Below, piece after piece: positions 1 to 8,587 of a DNA stretch of 39,420 nucleotides (position 1 is its first letter; each line of letters begins with the position of its first letter). Below the pieces are notes generated by a model. It did not search any database. It was not told the origin of the DNA and saw nothing but the letters and a program-made list of their open reading frames with translations. Made by a program: the position numbers and the translations under genes. Source of the DNA: a virus; the IMG/VR virus record IMGVR_UViG_3300020195_000074, positions 1-39,420 of that record. One strand, given 5' to 3'.

Positions 1-113
1 AGGTAAGCAGACAGGTGGATGACCAGGTGGATTCCCAGGTGCGAGAACAGGTAAGCAGAAAGGTAAACGCCCAGGTGTACGACCAGGTGGATGACCAGGT
101 AAACAACCTGGTA
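1..113. repeat. Terminal direct repeat, left copy
   Basis: Identical to 39308-39420. A third copy, matching 1-127, lies at 38804-38930. This suggests a circular or circularly permuted molecule. Because the repeated unit also occurs internally in the same gene, the closure point and repeat number could be affected by assembly collapse. Confidence 0.95.
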
Positions 114-905
114 AGCGACCAGGTTCGCGCCCAGGTTCGAAACCAGGTAACCGCCCAGGTGGACGAAGAAAAACTAGTACCCCATAGATTCTCGTGGGAA
201 TCGTTAGGATGGTCTACTGGGTTGGCATCGTTTATTGATTACTACCAGAAGATAGGAGTTATCAAGCACAAGGCAGCTGACAAGTGGCTTAAGTATCTAA
301 AGAGTGGTGCATACGCCACTATCTTTGTGGATGGATTAGCTGTCGTCTGCCGCAGGCCAACCAAAGTTAACAGAGATGAACAGAACCGGCTCCACTCTAC
401 GGATGAAGCGGCCATATCGTGGCGCGATGGATATAAAATCCACGCTATTCATGGAGTACGATTCGAGAACAACCTAGAGACTTGGGAGAAAATACGCGAC
501 GGTAAACTAACTGCCAAAGAAGCTATCGGCATAAAAGACATTGACCAACGGATGTGCGCGATTAAACACCTTGGGCCGAAAGATATGATTACCGCCCTGA
601 AAGCCAAGCTGGTAGATTCAGGGGAAATGCGGCTCTACAAACATCTTCCGGAACGTCACATCAAACGTGTGGCGGTTGGTCATGGACACGACGTCGCAGT
701 ACAGAACCGTTTGTATGAGGTTACGGATTTCTTCCGTGAGGGGACTAAATACTTCCTCCATTACAAAGACCCTTCAACCAAGAACGATTACCTGTCTTTC
801 TGCACTCAGGGAGTCGAGAAAAGAGGGAAGGACGCGGACGCAGTACAAGGCTGGAAACACGGAATGTCAAAGCAATCTTACCTGGGTATGATCCTAGAGG
901 CATGA
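3..905 (+). CDS. DUF6745-like protein, C-terminal part (continues from 38425-39420)
   Basis: The frame is open from base 3 and ends with TGA at 903-905. Bases 3-161 encode the last tetrapeptides of an xxQV repeat. Bases 162-905 encode a globular domain of about 247 residues that I recognise as DUF6745-like: FIDYYQKIGV, a W-rich stretch, an LHSTDEAAISWRDGY segment, a run of short helices with IDQRMCAIKHLG, and a MRLYKHLPE strand. An internal ATG at 15 lies within the repeats and is not a convincing start. The first 113 bases equal the last 113 of the window and the frames agree, so the real start is most likely ATG 38425. The joined protein would be about 595 residues. The function of DUF6745 is unknown. 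Family assignment is from memory of the pattern, not a search. Confidence 0.75.
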   Translation, partial: VSRQVDDQVDSQVREQVSRKVNAQVYDQVDDQVNNLVSDQVRAQVRNQVTAQVDEEKLVPHRFSWESLGWSTGLASFIDYYQKIGVIKHKAADKWLKYLKSGAYATIFVDGLAVVCRRPTKVNRDEQNRLHSTDEAAISWRDGYKIHAIHGVRFENNLETWEKIRDGKLTAKEAIGIKDIDQRMCAIKHLGPKDMITALKAKLVDSGEMRLYKHLPERHIKRVAVGHGHDVAVQNRLYEVTDFFREGTKYFLHYKDPSTKNDYLSFCTQGVEKRGKDADAVQGWKHGMSKQSYLGMILEA

Positions 906-960
906 TGCAACAAGCTACCCGACCAATTCTAAGGGGTCTGACGAAAGCGTTGACTTCGTA

Positions 961-2124
961 ATGAGGTACGTCGAACTCTTTGCTGGTGTGGGTGGTTTCC
1001 GATTGGGGATTCAAAAAGCCAACAAAAAAGCAAAGTGCGTTTACGCAAACGAGTTCGATAAGTACGCCGCCCAAACCTACGATAAAAACTTTGGAGGACA
1101 CATTGACCAACGAGACATCACAACCGTCCCTGCTACCGACATCCCCGCCCACGACCTCATCTGCGCCGGATTTCCTTGCCAAGCTTTCAGCGTTGCTGGG
1201 AAGCGACGAGGCTTCGAAGAGACTAGAGGCACACTCTTCTTTGATATTTGCCGGATCGCACGGCATCACCGAACCCCGTATCTATTCCTTGAGAACGTCA
1301 AAGGACTCCTCAACCACGACGGCGGAGCCACCTTTCACACCATCCTCAAATCGCTGGACGAGCTTGGGTATGACTGCCAATGGGAGGTGCTTAACAGCAA
1401 GGACTTCGGCGTTCCCCAGAACAGGGAAAGAGTGTTCATTATCGGACATTTTAGAGGCCGACCCCGACCCGAAGTATTTCCTCTCGGAAGTACAGACGAA
1501 GCGATTGATGGACATAAAAGCGTTCCAAAAGTAATAGCAAGAGGTGGACTTCAAAACCATGCTGGGGAAATGATTGAACAAAGTCCAGCATTAACAGAAG
1601 CTATGGGTAAAGGTGGCGGTCAGATAGCCCGGCTCAACAACCCAACCCATTCAAGTGACAGAGTGTACGGAGCAGACGGAGTAAGCCCAACAATCAACAC
1701 AATGCAGGGAGGGGGTAGACAGCCTTTCGTCAATACCCCAGAAGCCACCAAGAAAGGCTATGCCGAAGCGACAGTAGGTGACTCGATCAACCTATCAGCA
1801 CCCAACAGTAAAACACGCAGAGGGCGAGTCGGAAAAGGCATCGCTCAAACCGTAGATACCGAAGCGCGACAGGCTGTAGTTTCCCGAACTGTACGTTCGG
1901 GAGGGAATAAATCGCCACACGGCAGTAGGCACAACTGGGATAGCTACCAGGTAGGTCAAAGCATCAGACGGCTGACTCCAATCGAGTGCGAAAGACTACA
2001 GGGCTTTCCGGATAACTGGGCTTCCGGCGTGTCGGATACCCAGCGGTATAAGCAAATGGGTAACGCACTCACAGTCCCAGTTGTAGAAGCAATCACGTTA
2101 CAATGGTTACGCAATACAAAATGA
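961..2124 (+). CDS. DNA (cytosine-5-)-methyltransferase
   Basis: A complete 387-residue C5-cytosine methyltransferase, which transfers a methyl group from SAM to cytosine in a target DNA site. Visible motifs in order: I FAGVGGF (7-13), IV GFPCQAFS with catalytic Cys73, VI ENV (111-113), VIII QNRERVFIIG (153-162), a variable target-recognition region (about 170-325), IX RRLTPIECERLQGFP, and X MGNALTVPVVEA near the C-terminus. No restriction endonuclease gene is adjacent, so it is probably an orphan enzyme protecting phage DNA from host restriction. There is no clear SD close to ATG 961. Its TGA overlaps the ATG of the first glycosyltransferase (ATGA at 2121-2124), which ties it translationally to the glycan operon. 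The recognition site cannot be read from the sequence. Confidence 0.95.
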   Translation: MRYVELFAGVGGFRLGIQKANKKAKCVYANEFDKYAAQTYDKNFGGHIDQRDITTVPATDIPAHDLICAGFPCQAFSVAGKRRGFEETRGTLFFDICRIARHHRTPYLFLENVKGLLNHDGGATFHTILKSLDELGYDCQWEVLNSKDFGVPQNRERVFIIGHFRGRPRPEVFPLGSTDEAIDGHKSVPKVIARGGLQNHAGEMIEQSPALTEAMGKGGGQIARLNNPTHSSDRVYGADGVSPTINTMQGGGRQPFVNTPEATKKGYAEATVGDSINLSAPNSKTRRGRVGKGIAQTVDTEARQAVVSRTVRSGGNKSPHGSRHNWDSYQVGQSIRRLTPIECERLQGFPDNWASGVSDTQRYKQMGNALTVPVVEAITLQWLRNTK

Positions 2125-3062
2125 GGATTAGCTACGTCGGGAACCGGACTAACCTTGCCAGTGATGGCAAGAGTTTCAACACGGAAAATCACGTCGCCCT
2201 CTCTCTGGAGAAGCTAGGCCATACTGTAAACTTCATTCAAGAGAATGAGATTAAGCCAGGCACATTACCAGGGTTGGTTGATAGTTCTGACTTATTTTTA
2301 TGGACTCGCACCTGGCCGGGGTTCGTTACTGAAGAAGATTTGATCGCAATCAAAGTTCCCACGGTCAGCTATCACCTGGATAAGTACGCGGGAATCAAAC
2401 GTGATGGGGGTATCGGCCAAGATGTCTTTTGGAAGACTGACCACGTATTCTCACCAGAGGGGAGCGAACAAAGTGCCGAGGTATTTAAGAAACACGGTAT
2501 CAACCACCACTACTTACCGGCAGGCGCGTACGAGGGTGAGTGTTACATTGCCGACCCCGTACAAAAGTTCCAGCATGAAATTGTATTCGTAGGCGGCGGG
2601 ATAGAGTATATGCATCCTGAGTGGCGGTATCGCGGTGATCTTGTGAGGTGGCTACAAAGTACCTACGGTGGTCGGTTCGCCAAGTATGGTCACCCTCAAC
2701 CGTTCATCCGTGGTAATGAGTTAAACCAGCTATACTCAAGCAGTAAGATTGTAATCGGTGACTCACTTTGTAATGACTTTATGGACTCGTATTATTTCTC
2801 AGATAGGCTGTTCGAGGTTCCGTCTCGCGGAGGGTTCCAGATTGCCCCCTACATCCCAGGGGTCACCGATTACTATAAAGACCGCAAGGAAATAGTCTTG
2901 TACTCATTCGGTAACTGGGCGCAACTGAAGAACTTGATAGATTACTACCTTTCGCACGATGAGGAACGTGAGGCAATCCGTAAGGCTGGTCACGAACGGA
3001 CGAAGCGAGACCACACGTACACCGAGCGCACAAAAACTATGTTGGATGTTGTATGCGCTTGA
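2121..3062 (+). CDS. Glycosyltransferase, CgeB/GT1_2-like (GT-B fold)
   Basis: About 313 residues, probably transferring a sugar from a nucleotide donor. I chose ATG 2121 (MRISYVGNR) because it overlaps the upstream stop as ATGA; an ATG at 2103 is also in frame. The N-terminus has the alternating hydrophobic strands of a GT-B Rossmann domain (ISYVGNRT, SDLFLWTR). The C-terminal part has the pattern of CgeB-like and Glycos_transf_1_2 proteins: SDRLFEVPSRGGFQIAPYIPG, then KEIVLYSFGNWAQLKNLIDYYL and REAIRKAGHERTKRDHTYTER. It heads a run of overlapping glycan genes. Acceptor and donor are unknown. Ends 10 bases inside the next gene. Confidence 0.8.
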   Translation: MRISYVGNRTNLASDGKSFNTENHVALSLEKLGHTVNFIQENEIKPGTLPGLVDSSDLFLWTRTWPGFVTEEDLIAIKVPTVSYHLDKYAGIKRDGGIGQDVFWKTDHVFSPEGSEQSAEVFKKHGINHHYLPAGAYEGECYIADPVQKFQHEIVFVGGGIEYMHPEWRYRGDLVRWLQSTYGGRFAKYGHPQPFIRGNELNQLYSSSKIVIGDSLCNDFMDSYYFSDRLFEVPSRGGFQIAPYIPGVTDYYKDRKEIVLYSFGNWAQLKNLIDYYLSHDEEREAIRKAGHERTKRDHTYTERTKTMLDVVCA

Positions 3063-3511
3063 GCCTTGGCGGTGGCCGCGAGAAAATAAAAGGCTTTACA
3101 AACGTCGATATACTCGACCTACCCGAAACTGACGTAGTGCATAACCTTATTTTTATCCCGTACCCGTTTGATGACGGTTCGGCTGACGAGATACTTTGCA
3201 AAGACATCGTGGAACACCTGCCTAATTACACTCCCGACTCGAAGCCAATGATCCCGGCGTTCATGGAAGAAATGTACCGCATACTCAAGCATGGCGGAAA
3301 GCTGACGATACAAACACCAGGGGTAAATGCTGGCTTCGCTTGGACAGATCCGACTCACGTTCGCCCGTTCGAGATACGCTCGTTTGATATGTTCTGTCCT
3401 AACACCGACTTTGGGAAGTCTACGGGTTTCTATTCAAAGGCTCGATTCGAGATGGACAGCAAGTGGGAACATGAAAACGGCAACCTGACGTTTGTGATGG
3501 TACGGATATGA
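3053..3511 (+). CDS. SAM-dependent methyltransferase (class I, short)
   Basis: 152 residues with the features of small class I methyltransferases of glycan clusters: LSLGGGREKIKGFTNVDI (glycine-rich SAM loop followed by the acidic residue after strand 2), PFDDGSADEILCKDIVEHLP (motif around strand 4), then EEMYRILKHGGKLTIQTPG (strand 5). The usual helix before the glycine loop is very short, so this is a minimal version of the fold. It overlaps both neighbours by a few bases and must be co-translated. Probably methylates a sugar or a lipid-linked intermediate made by the surrounding transferases; that role is inferred from context only. Confidence 0.8.
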   Translation: MRLSLGGGREKIKGFTNVDILDLPETDVVHNLIFIPYPFDDGSADEILCKDIVEHLPNYTPDSKPMIPAFMEEMYRILKHGGKLTIQTPGVNAGFAWTDPTHVRPFEIRSFDMFCPNTDFGKSTGFYSKARFEMDSKWEHENGNLTFVMVRI

Positions 3512-4218
3512 ACTGGGTTGGGGTTATTCCATTCGTCTATCAGCCATACCTGGACGAGTGTGTTAAAACCATGCACCCAGATTTCAAGAAGCACGTCCTA
3601 TTTGTAGACAATACAAAAGACAACTTAGGGATTATGAAGTCACATAATCTTGGCGTAGAGAAAATGCGTGAAGAAAACGCCGACTGGTTAATCGTCATGA
3701 GCGCGGCAATTAGGTGGGGCAAACCTGGCGGGCTGGACTTTATCGACCAGTTAGTGAGACGCCCTGGCCACCACGTCATCCACGGCATAGGTGGCACTGA
3801 CGACAAGGATCAACAGATTCCATATGGCTGGCACCTAGCGGCGTTCAACAGAAAGACCCTGGAGGCTATTGGATTATGGGACGAGAACTTTAGCCCGTAT
3901 TCGTTAGACGATATTGATATGAGCCTGCGTATTCAAAAGCACTTCAAGGATAAGATTAAATGGGAGAAGGTTTCGTGCGATGTTTCAGACACGACCCACG
4001 CCCACAGTATTAACCTTGGTGGGGTTAAGGCAACCTACGCACCACGTAATGGATATTTTACTCGCAAGTGGGGGAGAGATGGTGGAGAATGGGATAAACG
4101 CCCCTATGATAGGCCGTTCAATGACCCAGAGAAACAACTATCGTGGTGGCCGGCACCTGATCACGCGCTGTCTATACAAAATAACGAATTGAGGGATGGT
4201 GAAAAACCGACTAGTTAA
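3508..4218 (+). CDS. Glycosyltransferase family 2-like (GT-A)
   Basis: 236 residues. It begins WVGVIPFVYQPYLDECVKTM, with an early LFVDNTKDNLGIMKSHNLGVEKM segment, the place where GT2 enzymes bind the nucleotide-sugar. A later AFNRKTLEAIGLWDENFSPYSLDDIDMSLRI segment matches the GT2 acceptor/catalytic region (G-x-W/F-D-E-x-F plus a D-D-x-D run). The canonical DxD is not obvious: ADWLIVMSAAIRW lies where it would be expected. ATG 3508 overlaps the preceding stop by 4 bases. The C-terminal 50 residues are Trp- and Pro-rich with no recognisable domain. Confidence 0.78.
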   Translation: MNWVGVIPFVYQPYLDECVKTMHPDFKKHVLFVDNTKDNLGIMKSHNLGVEKMREENADWLIVMSAAIRWGKPGGLDFIDQLVRRPGHHVIHGIGGTDDKDQQIPYGWHLAAFNRKTLEAIGLWDENFSPYSLDDIDMSLRIQKHFKDKIKWEKVSCDVSDTTHAHSINLGGVKATYAPRNGYFTRKWGRDGGEWDKRPYDRPFNDPEKQLSWWPAPDHALSIQNNELRDGEKPTS

Positions 4219-4897
4219 TGATAAATATGACATCATCGTCCCCGATGTTATAGCTGACTGGGACGCGCCGAGCCATTGGGAGAGAGAACGGTTTGACTCA
4301 ATGGAAAAACACCTCAAGGACACCGACGTTCTGTTCTGCGTTGGGGCCGAATGGGGCTGGATGGAGGCGGTGTTTGCGAAATACTTTACTCCAAAAGTGG
4401 TACTATTCGAGCCAACCCCTGACTTCTGGCCTGGTATTAGGTTGACGTGGGAGGCTAATAAACTGCCATTACCCCTCGCCCACTTCGTCGGTCTGGTGGG
4501 TAGGGAGTCCGACGATGAGGTAGGAGTTGAGATTGGTAACTGGGCACCAGCATCTTACGAGAAAAAACTACTAGAAAGGTCGATGCCCTATAAGTACCTC
4601 CATGAACACAAGGACGTACCCAAGATAAGCATTGATGATTTCAACGAACTGACAGATTCGTCAAAAGCACCCGACGCACTATCTATCGACGTTGAGGGGG
4701 CAGAGTATGAAGTCTTGTTGGGCGCGGAAAACACCCTCAAGAGACATCATCCGTTAGTGTGGGTTTCGATACACCCCGATTTATTACTTGAAAACTACGG
4801 CGCTACGCCCGATCAGATTCATGATTTAATGAAAAACCTAGGCTATACAGGAAAACGCCTAGCAACTGACCATGAGGAGCATTGGCTGTATGAGTAA
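4196..4897 (+). CDS. FkbM-family methyltransferase
   Basis: 233 residues. The C-terminal half carries the FkbM signature: KISIDDF, then ALSIDVEGAEYEVLLGAENTLKRHHPLVWVSIHPD, and LLENYG and LMKNLGY further on. The N-terminal half has a Rossmann SAM site: DVLFCVGAEWGWMEAVFAKYF and VVLFEPTPDFW. FkbM proteins are O-methyltransferases acting on sugars of polysaccharides and natural products, so this likely caps or decorates the glycan built by neighbouring enzymes. Overlaps the upstream gene by 23 bases and the downstream start by 8, consistent with one polycistronic message. Confidence 0.88.
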   Translation: MVKNRLVNDKYDIIVPDVIADWDAPSHWERERFDSMEKHLKDTDVLFCVGAEWGWMEAVFAKYFTPKVVLFEPTPDFWPGIRLTWEANKLPLPLAHFVGLVGRESDDEVGVEIGNWAPASYEKKLLERSMPYKYLHEHKDVPKISIDDFNELTDSSKAPDALSIDVEGAEYEVLLGAENTLKRHHPLVWVSIHPDLLLENYGATPDQIHDLMKNLGYTGKRLATDHEEHWLYE

Positions 4898-5783
4898 GCG
4901 CGTACTGATAACGGGGGCTAGTGGGTTTGTAGGTTCCCACGTACTCAACTATCTATTAGAAAAAACTGACTGGACGTTTGTATGTCCTTGTTCATTCCGG
5001 CATAAGGGGAATCCCCTAAGAATAGAAAAAAATGACAGGGTGGAGGTACCCACCCTTGACCTGACGGGAGTGATACCCAGTCTAGGCGACTTTCATTATA
5101 TCCTAAATCTAGCCTCTGAGAGTCACGTCACGCGCAGCATCCAAGACCCGGTGCCGTTTGTCGAGAATAACATTTCTCTTGCGCTACAAGTTTTAGAGTA
5201 CGCCAGAAAGCACCCCCCGGAGTTAGCGTTGCATTTTTCTACGGATGAGGTGTTCGGGGATAGTGGGGGGTCAGAACTAAATCCCTCCAATCCCTATGCC
5301 GCCTCAAAAGCCTCCCAAGAGTTAATTGCAATGGCCTATGAGCGGACGTATAGCATCCCTGTCGTCATCACAAACTCGAACAACATCATCGGATCGGGGC
5401 AGGATAAAGAGAAGTTCGTGCCGAAGATAGCCAGTGAAATTAGAAAAGACTACACCGTTTACCTTCACACGTCTGGGGGGCAGTTCGGTTCGAGATACTA
5501 CAACCATGCGACTAACGTGGCTGCTGCTCTTTTGTTCATAATCGAAAACGGGATACGGGATGGAAGGTATAACATCCCCGGAGGGGAGAAGCTGAACAAC
5601 CTGGAAATGGCACGGGCGGTGGCGGAGCTTTTAGGGGAGGAGCTGCACTACAAACAAGTGGACGCGGAGGTAGACCGCCCAGGGTATGACAAGACCTACC
5701 CAGAGCCGGATAGCAAACTAACTAACTTGGGGTTTAAACCACCAATCAGTTTCAAGGATGGATTACGAGAGGCGGTACTTTGA
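4890..5783 (+). CDS. NAD-dependent sugar epimerase/dehydratase (extended SDR, RmlB/GalE-like)
   Basis: About 297 residues. ATG 4890 is preferred over 4872 because GAGGAGC lies about ten bases upstream. The NAD site GASGFVGSHV is at the N-terminus. The active-site signature is LHFSTDEVFGD followed by NPYAASKAS (Tyr-x3-Lys), as in dTDP-glucose 4,6-dehydratases and related UDP-sugar epimerases. Later segments (VITNSNNIIG, FGSRYYNHATNVAAALLFII, YNIPGGEKLNNLEMA, DRPGYDKTY) fit the family. It likely converts a nucleotide sugar into a deoxy or epimerised donor for the local glycosyltransferases. It is the only obvious donor-making enzyme in the cassette, so other precursors must come from the host. 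Confidence 0.88.
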   Translation: MSKRVLITGASGFVGSHVLNYLLEKTDWTFVCPCSFRHKGNPLRIEKNDRVEVPTLDLTGVIPSLGDFHYILNLASESHVTRSIQDPVPFVENNISLALQVLEYARKHPPELALHFSTDEVFGDSGGSELNPSNPYAASKASQELIAMAYERTYSIPVVITNSNNIIGSGQDKEKFVPKIASEIRKDYTVYLHTSGGQFGSRYYNHATNVAAALLFIIENGIRDGRYNIPGGEKLNNLEMARAVAELLGEELHYKQVDAEVDRPGYDKTYPEPDSKLTNLGFKPPISFKDGLREAVL

Positions 5784-7459
5784 TACCCGTCTATTGGTTT
5801 TCACTGCATAAGAACACCCTTAACCGTGGGCAATTTGACGATACCGTACTTAACGATTTATTCGATGGGAAGTTCGGAGCTACCGGATACACGTTTGAAC
5901 ATCATGAGGTCGGTGGGCTGGAGCCGGGAGACGGGGGGATTGTAGTGCTGCACGCGCGGATGCACGATCAAGATATAAACGTAATAAACAAGCAACTAGC
6001 TAAGCTCGGCTGGGCTTTGGTAGTGCTGGTTGGTGACGAACAAAACCTGTTTCCTTGGGAAAGCCTAAAACATCCCAATATGAAAACCTGGGTTATGCAC
6101 CCTATGCCTGATCGGCACAAAGAAGCCGACTGGTATTTGATTAACGGATATGCTCCCGACACTAGGCTCCTGAAGAACTACCGGGCTGAGTATGATGAGA
6201 AACCCCTAGACTGGTTCTTCTCTGGTCAGTTAGGACATAAACGCAGAGAGGAATGCCAAGAGGCCGCACAAGACATACCGGGCGGTGAGTTCATCCCAAC
6301 CAAAGGATTCACCCAAGGACTCGACCACGGTCAGTATTTCAAAAAGTTGGCCAGCGCAAAGTTTGCGCTCTGCCCGTCTGGGCCATGTACCCCCGATACG
6401 TTCCGGTTGTACGAGGCACTAGAAGCGGGGTGTATCCCCATTGTAGATAGTTCGCCTCCAAGAAAATACCCCACTGGTTTTTGGGAGAACCTATTTGGTG
6501 AAGCCCCCCCGTTCCCTATCCTTGAGGACTGGGGGTCGTTACAGGGTACGATTGAAGAACTATTACCTGACTGGAAGACCACCGCGAATAGGGTGTTCGC
6601 GTGGTGGCAGCGATACAAGAGAAAAATGGCCAACCATTTACAGACAGACATATTCTACTTGTCAGAAGTTTCGCCCCTAACCTCTGACATCACTGCGTTA
6701 GTCCCATCAAGTACCATCGGGTCACATCCCTCAACAGACATGATTAACGAAACCATAGCCTCGATTAGAGAACGTCTGCCGGCGGCAGAGATTATAGTCA
6801 CCGTTGACGGGCTGCGGCCGCAACAGGAAGACAGCCGAAGGGATTACGATGACTACAAACGCGCCTTACTGTGGGAATCTAACCAAGCAGATAACATACT
6901 GCCAGTGATATTTGACGCTCTTTCCCACCAATCACTAATGGCTAAAGCCACAATTGACAACGTGCGCACCCCTTACCTTTTGTACTGCGAACAAGATACT
7001 CCGCTGTTCGGGGACATTCCTTTCGATAGGATCACCAGGGCGCTTGGTGAGTTAAACCTGATACGATTCAGCCACGAGGCATCCATACTGGAACCCCATA
7101 AACATATGATGGTAGACTCTGCACCAATTGAAGTGAACGGCTTGCCGGTGGTTCGCACTATGCAATACTCCCAACGGCCCCACATTGCCAGAACGGAATG
7201 GTATCGGTGGATTCTGTCAGAATACTTTGGTGAAAAGTCAGTCACGTTTATTGAATGGGTGATGTATGGGATTCTCATCCACTCCTGGGAGACGGATGGA
7301 TTCTTGGGATGGGCAAAGTTCCGCACCGCGATATACGCCCCCCCGGACGGTGAGGATGGGATCAGGAGGAGTGCTAACTTAAATGGTCGGCAGAATGACC
7401 CAGTGTACCCTCCCATCTACGATTACGGCGGTGACCCACCCCCAGGAGCGCCAACATGA
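5780..7459 (+). CDS. Two-domain glycosyltransferase: exostosin/GT47-like plus GT2-like domain
   Basis: 559 residues with a TTG start overlapping the upstream TGA. The N-terminal half (about 1-280) has an exostosin-like pattern: WFFSGQLGHKRREECQEA, then FALCPSGPCTPDTFRLYEALEAGCIPIV, the nucleotide-sugar binding part of GT-B enzymes. The C-terminal half (about 295-530) begins ITALVPSSTIGSHPSTDMINETIASI and has EIIVTVDG and TPYLLYCEQDTPL. The last resembles the strand-DxD region of a GT-A enzyme with Glu-Gln-Asp in place of the usual acidic motif. One protein may therefore add two sugars in sequence. It is the largest protein in the cassette. The tail is proline-rich. Confidence 0.75.
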   Translation: MIPVYWFSLHKNTLNRGQFDDTVLNDLFDGKFGATGYTFEHHEVGGLEPGDGGIVVLHARMHDQDINVINKQLAKLGWALVVLVGDEQNLFPWESLKHPNMKTWVMHPMPDRHKEADWYLINGYAPDTRLLKNYRAEYDEKPLDWFFSGQLGHKRREECQEAAQDIPGGEFIPTKGFTQGLDHGQYFKKLASAKFALCPSGPCTPDTFRLYEALEAGCIPIVDSSPPRKYPTGFWENLFGEAPPFPILEDWGSLQGTIEELLPDWKTTANRVFAWWQRYKRKMANHLQTDIFYLSEVSPLTSDITALVPSSTIGSHPSTDMINETIASIRERLPAAEIIVTVDGLRPQQEDSRRDYDDYKRALLWESNQADNILPVIFDALSHQSLMAKATIDNVRTPYLLYCEQDTPLFGDIPFDRITRALGELNLIRFSHEASILEPHKHMMVDSAPIEVNGLPVVRTMQYSQRPHIARTEWYRWILSEYFGEKSVTFIEWVMYGILIHSWETDGFLGWAKFRTAIYAPPDGEDGIRRSANLNGRQNDPVYPPIYDYGGDPPPGAPT

Positions 7460-7596
7460 GTACCCTCAAAGAAAAACTGTCAGGCCAGTGTTCTGAGTGT
7501 GAGGAACGCAAGAAAGCTATGATTGCTGCGTGGCAAAAGACCAAAGCCAAGGCTAAGGCCGAGTGGGAAAAGCTACAAAAGGAAAAGAATGGTTAG
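7456..7596 (+). CDS. Small charged protein with CxxC, unknown
   Basis: A 46-residue ORF beginning MSTLKEKLSGQCSECEERKK and ending in a Lys/Ala/Glu-rich helix. ATG 7456 overlaps the upstream TGA as ATGA, and its stop overlaps the next gene's ATG 7589, so it sits in the operon without any gap. The single CxxC near the N-terminus and the long basic helix suggest a small DNA- or protein-binding factor, but I recognise no family. Confidence 0.55.
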   Translation: MSTLKEKLSGQCSECEERKKAMIAAWQKTKAKAKAEWEKLQKEKNG

Positions 7597-8587
7597 AATC
7601 GGACTCATCGGACAGAACCATTTGACGGGTATCGGTATCCAGTCGGGCGAGTTCGCCAGAAATATGGGGGTCGAGAAAGTCCTGGTTACTGACTTGTCGA
7701 AGCTCCACGCTGATAATTCACGGAACGCCAAGCGCGTCACGAATAAGGGATGGTTCAACAGTTTCGAGAGAATGACGGTTGACGGGGTACCTGACGAGCG
7801 AGCCTGTAAGTGGCTGTTAGACGGGATTGATGTTTTATACGTCATAGAAACCCCACTTAACTGGGAGATATTCAGGTGGGCGAGGGAGAAAGGGGTTAAG
7901 TCATGCCTGGCTTATAACGCCGAGTTCTTTGAGTATTTCAACCGTCCCAACATTCCAAAGCCTGACGTGTTCCTTGCTCCTACCAAGTGGGGTATTAAGG
8001 GAGTCTCTGGATTTGGTAAAGTCGTAGAGATACCCGTTCCTACGGCGGCTGACCGGATCAAACGTCGTGATATAACCCAGGCAAGAAAGTTCGTCCACAT
8101 CACTGGGTTTAAGGCACATCTTGACCGGAACGGGACGGACATTGTGAAAGAGTCTATGCGGTCTGTTGGCACGTCCATCGAAGTCAAGGTGTTTGACCAG
8201 ACCAAGAATGAAGTTGAGGACTACTGGGATTTATATAAGGAGGGCGACGTGCTTATTTTACCCCGTCGCTACGGGGGTTTATCACTTCAGTTGCAAGAAG
8301 CAACGATGGCGGGGATGCCGGTCATCGTGACCGAACACGACCCTTATGCGGGGGAGCCGTCTACCGTGACCATCCCCGGCCCATATCATCACGTAAGGGT
8401 CAACCTCAGAGGGTCGGTGGACTGTTATTCGGCCAGCCCTCAATCGTTAGGGCAAACCATCACCGAGCTTTCTAAAGGTTCTATCAAAGACCTTTCAGAT
8501 CAAGCGTACGAATGGGCGCAGGCAAGAAGTTGGGATGCCCTTAAACCAAGGTACGAAGAACTGTTTGAGGATTTATGTTCACCGTAG
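7589..8587 (+). CDS. Glycosyltransferase family 1/4-like (GT-B)
   Basis: About 332 residues from ATG 7589 (MVRIGLIGQNHLTGIG), preceded by AAAGGA. A longer frame starts at 7523 but overlaps the small upstream ORF and lacks an SD. The N-terminus is a Rossmann strand-loop. The C-terminal nucleotide-sugar site reads GDVLILPRRYGGLSLQLQEATMAGMPVIVTEHDPYAGEP, a clear GT4-type E-x7-G/E variant. Ends 13 bases inside the next gene. Probably cytoplasmic; sugar specificity unknown. Confidence 0.85.
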   Translation: MVRIGLIGQNHLTGIGIQSGEFARNMGVEKVLVTDLSKLHADNSRNAKRVTNKGWFNSFERMTVDGVPDERACKWLLDGIDVLYVIETPLNWEIFRWAREKGVKSCLAYNAEFFEYFNRPNIPKPDVFLAPTKWGIKGVSGFGKVVEIPVPTAADRIKRRDITQARKFVHITGFKAHLDRNGTDIVKESMRSVGTSIEVKVFDQTKNEVEDYWDLYKEGDVLILPRRYGGLSLQLQEATMAGMPVIVTEHDPYAGEPSTVTIPGPYHHVRVNLRGSVDCYSASPQSLGQTITELSKGSIKDLSDQAYEWAQARSWDALKPRYEELFEDLCSP

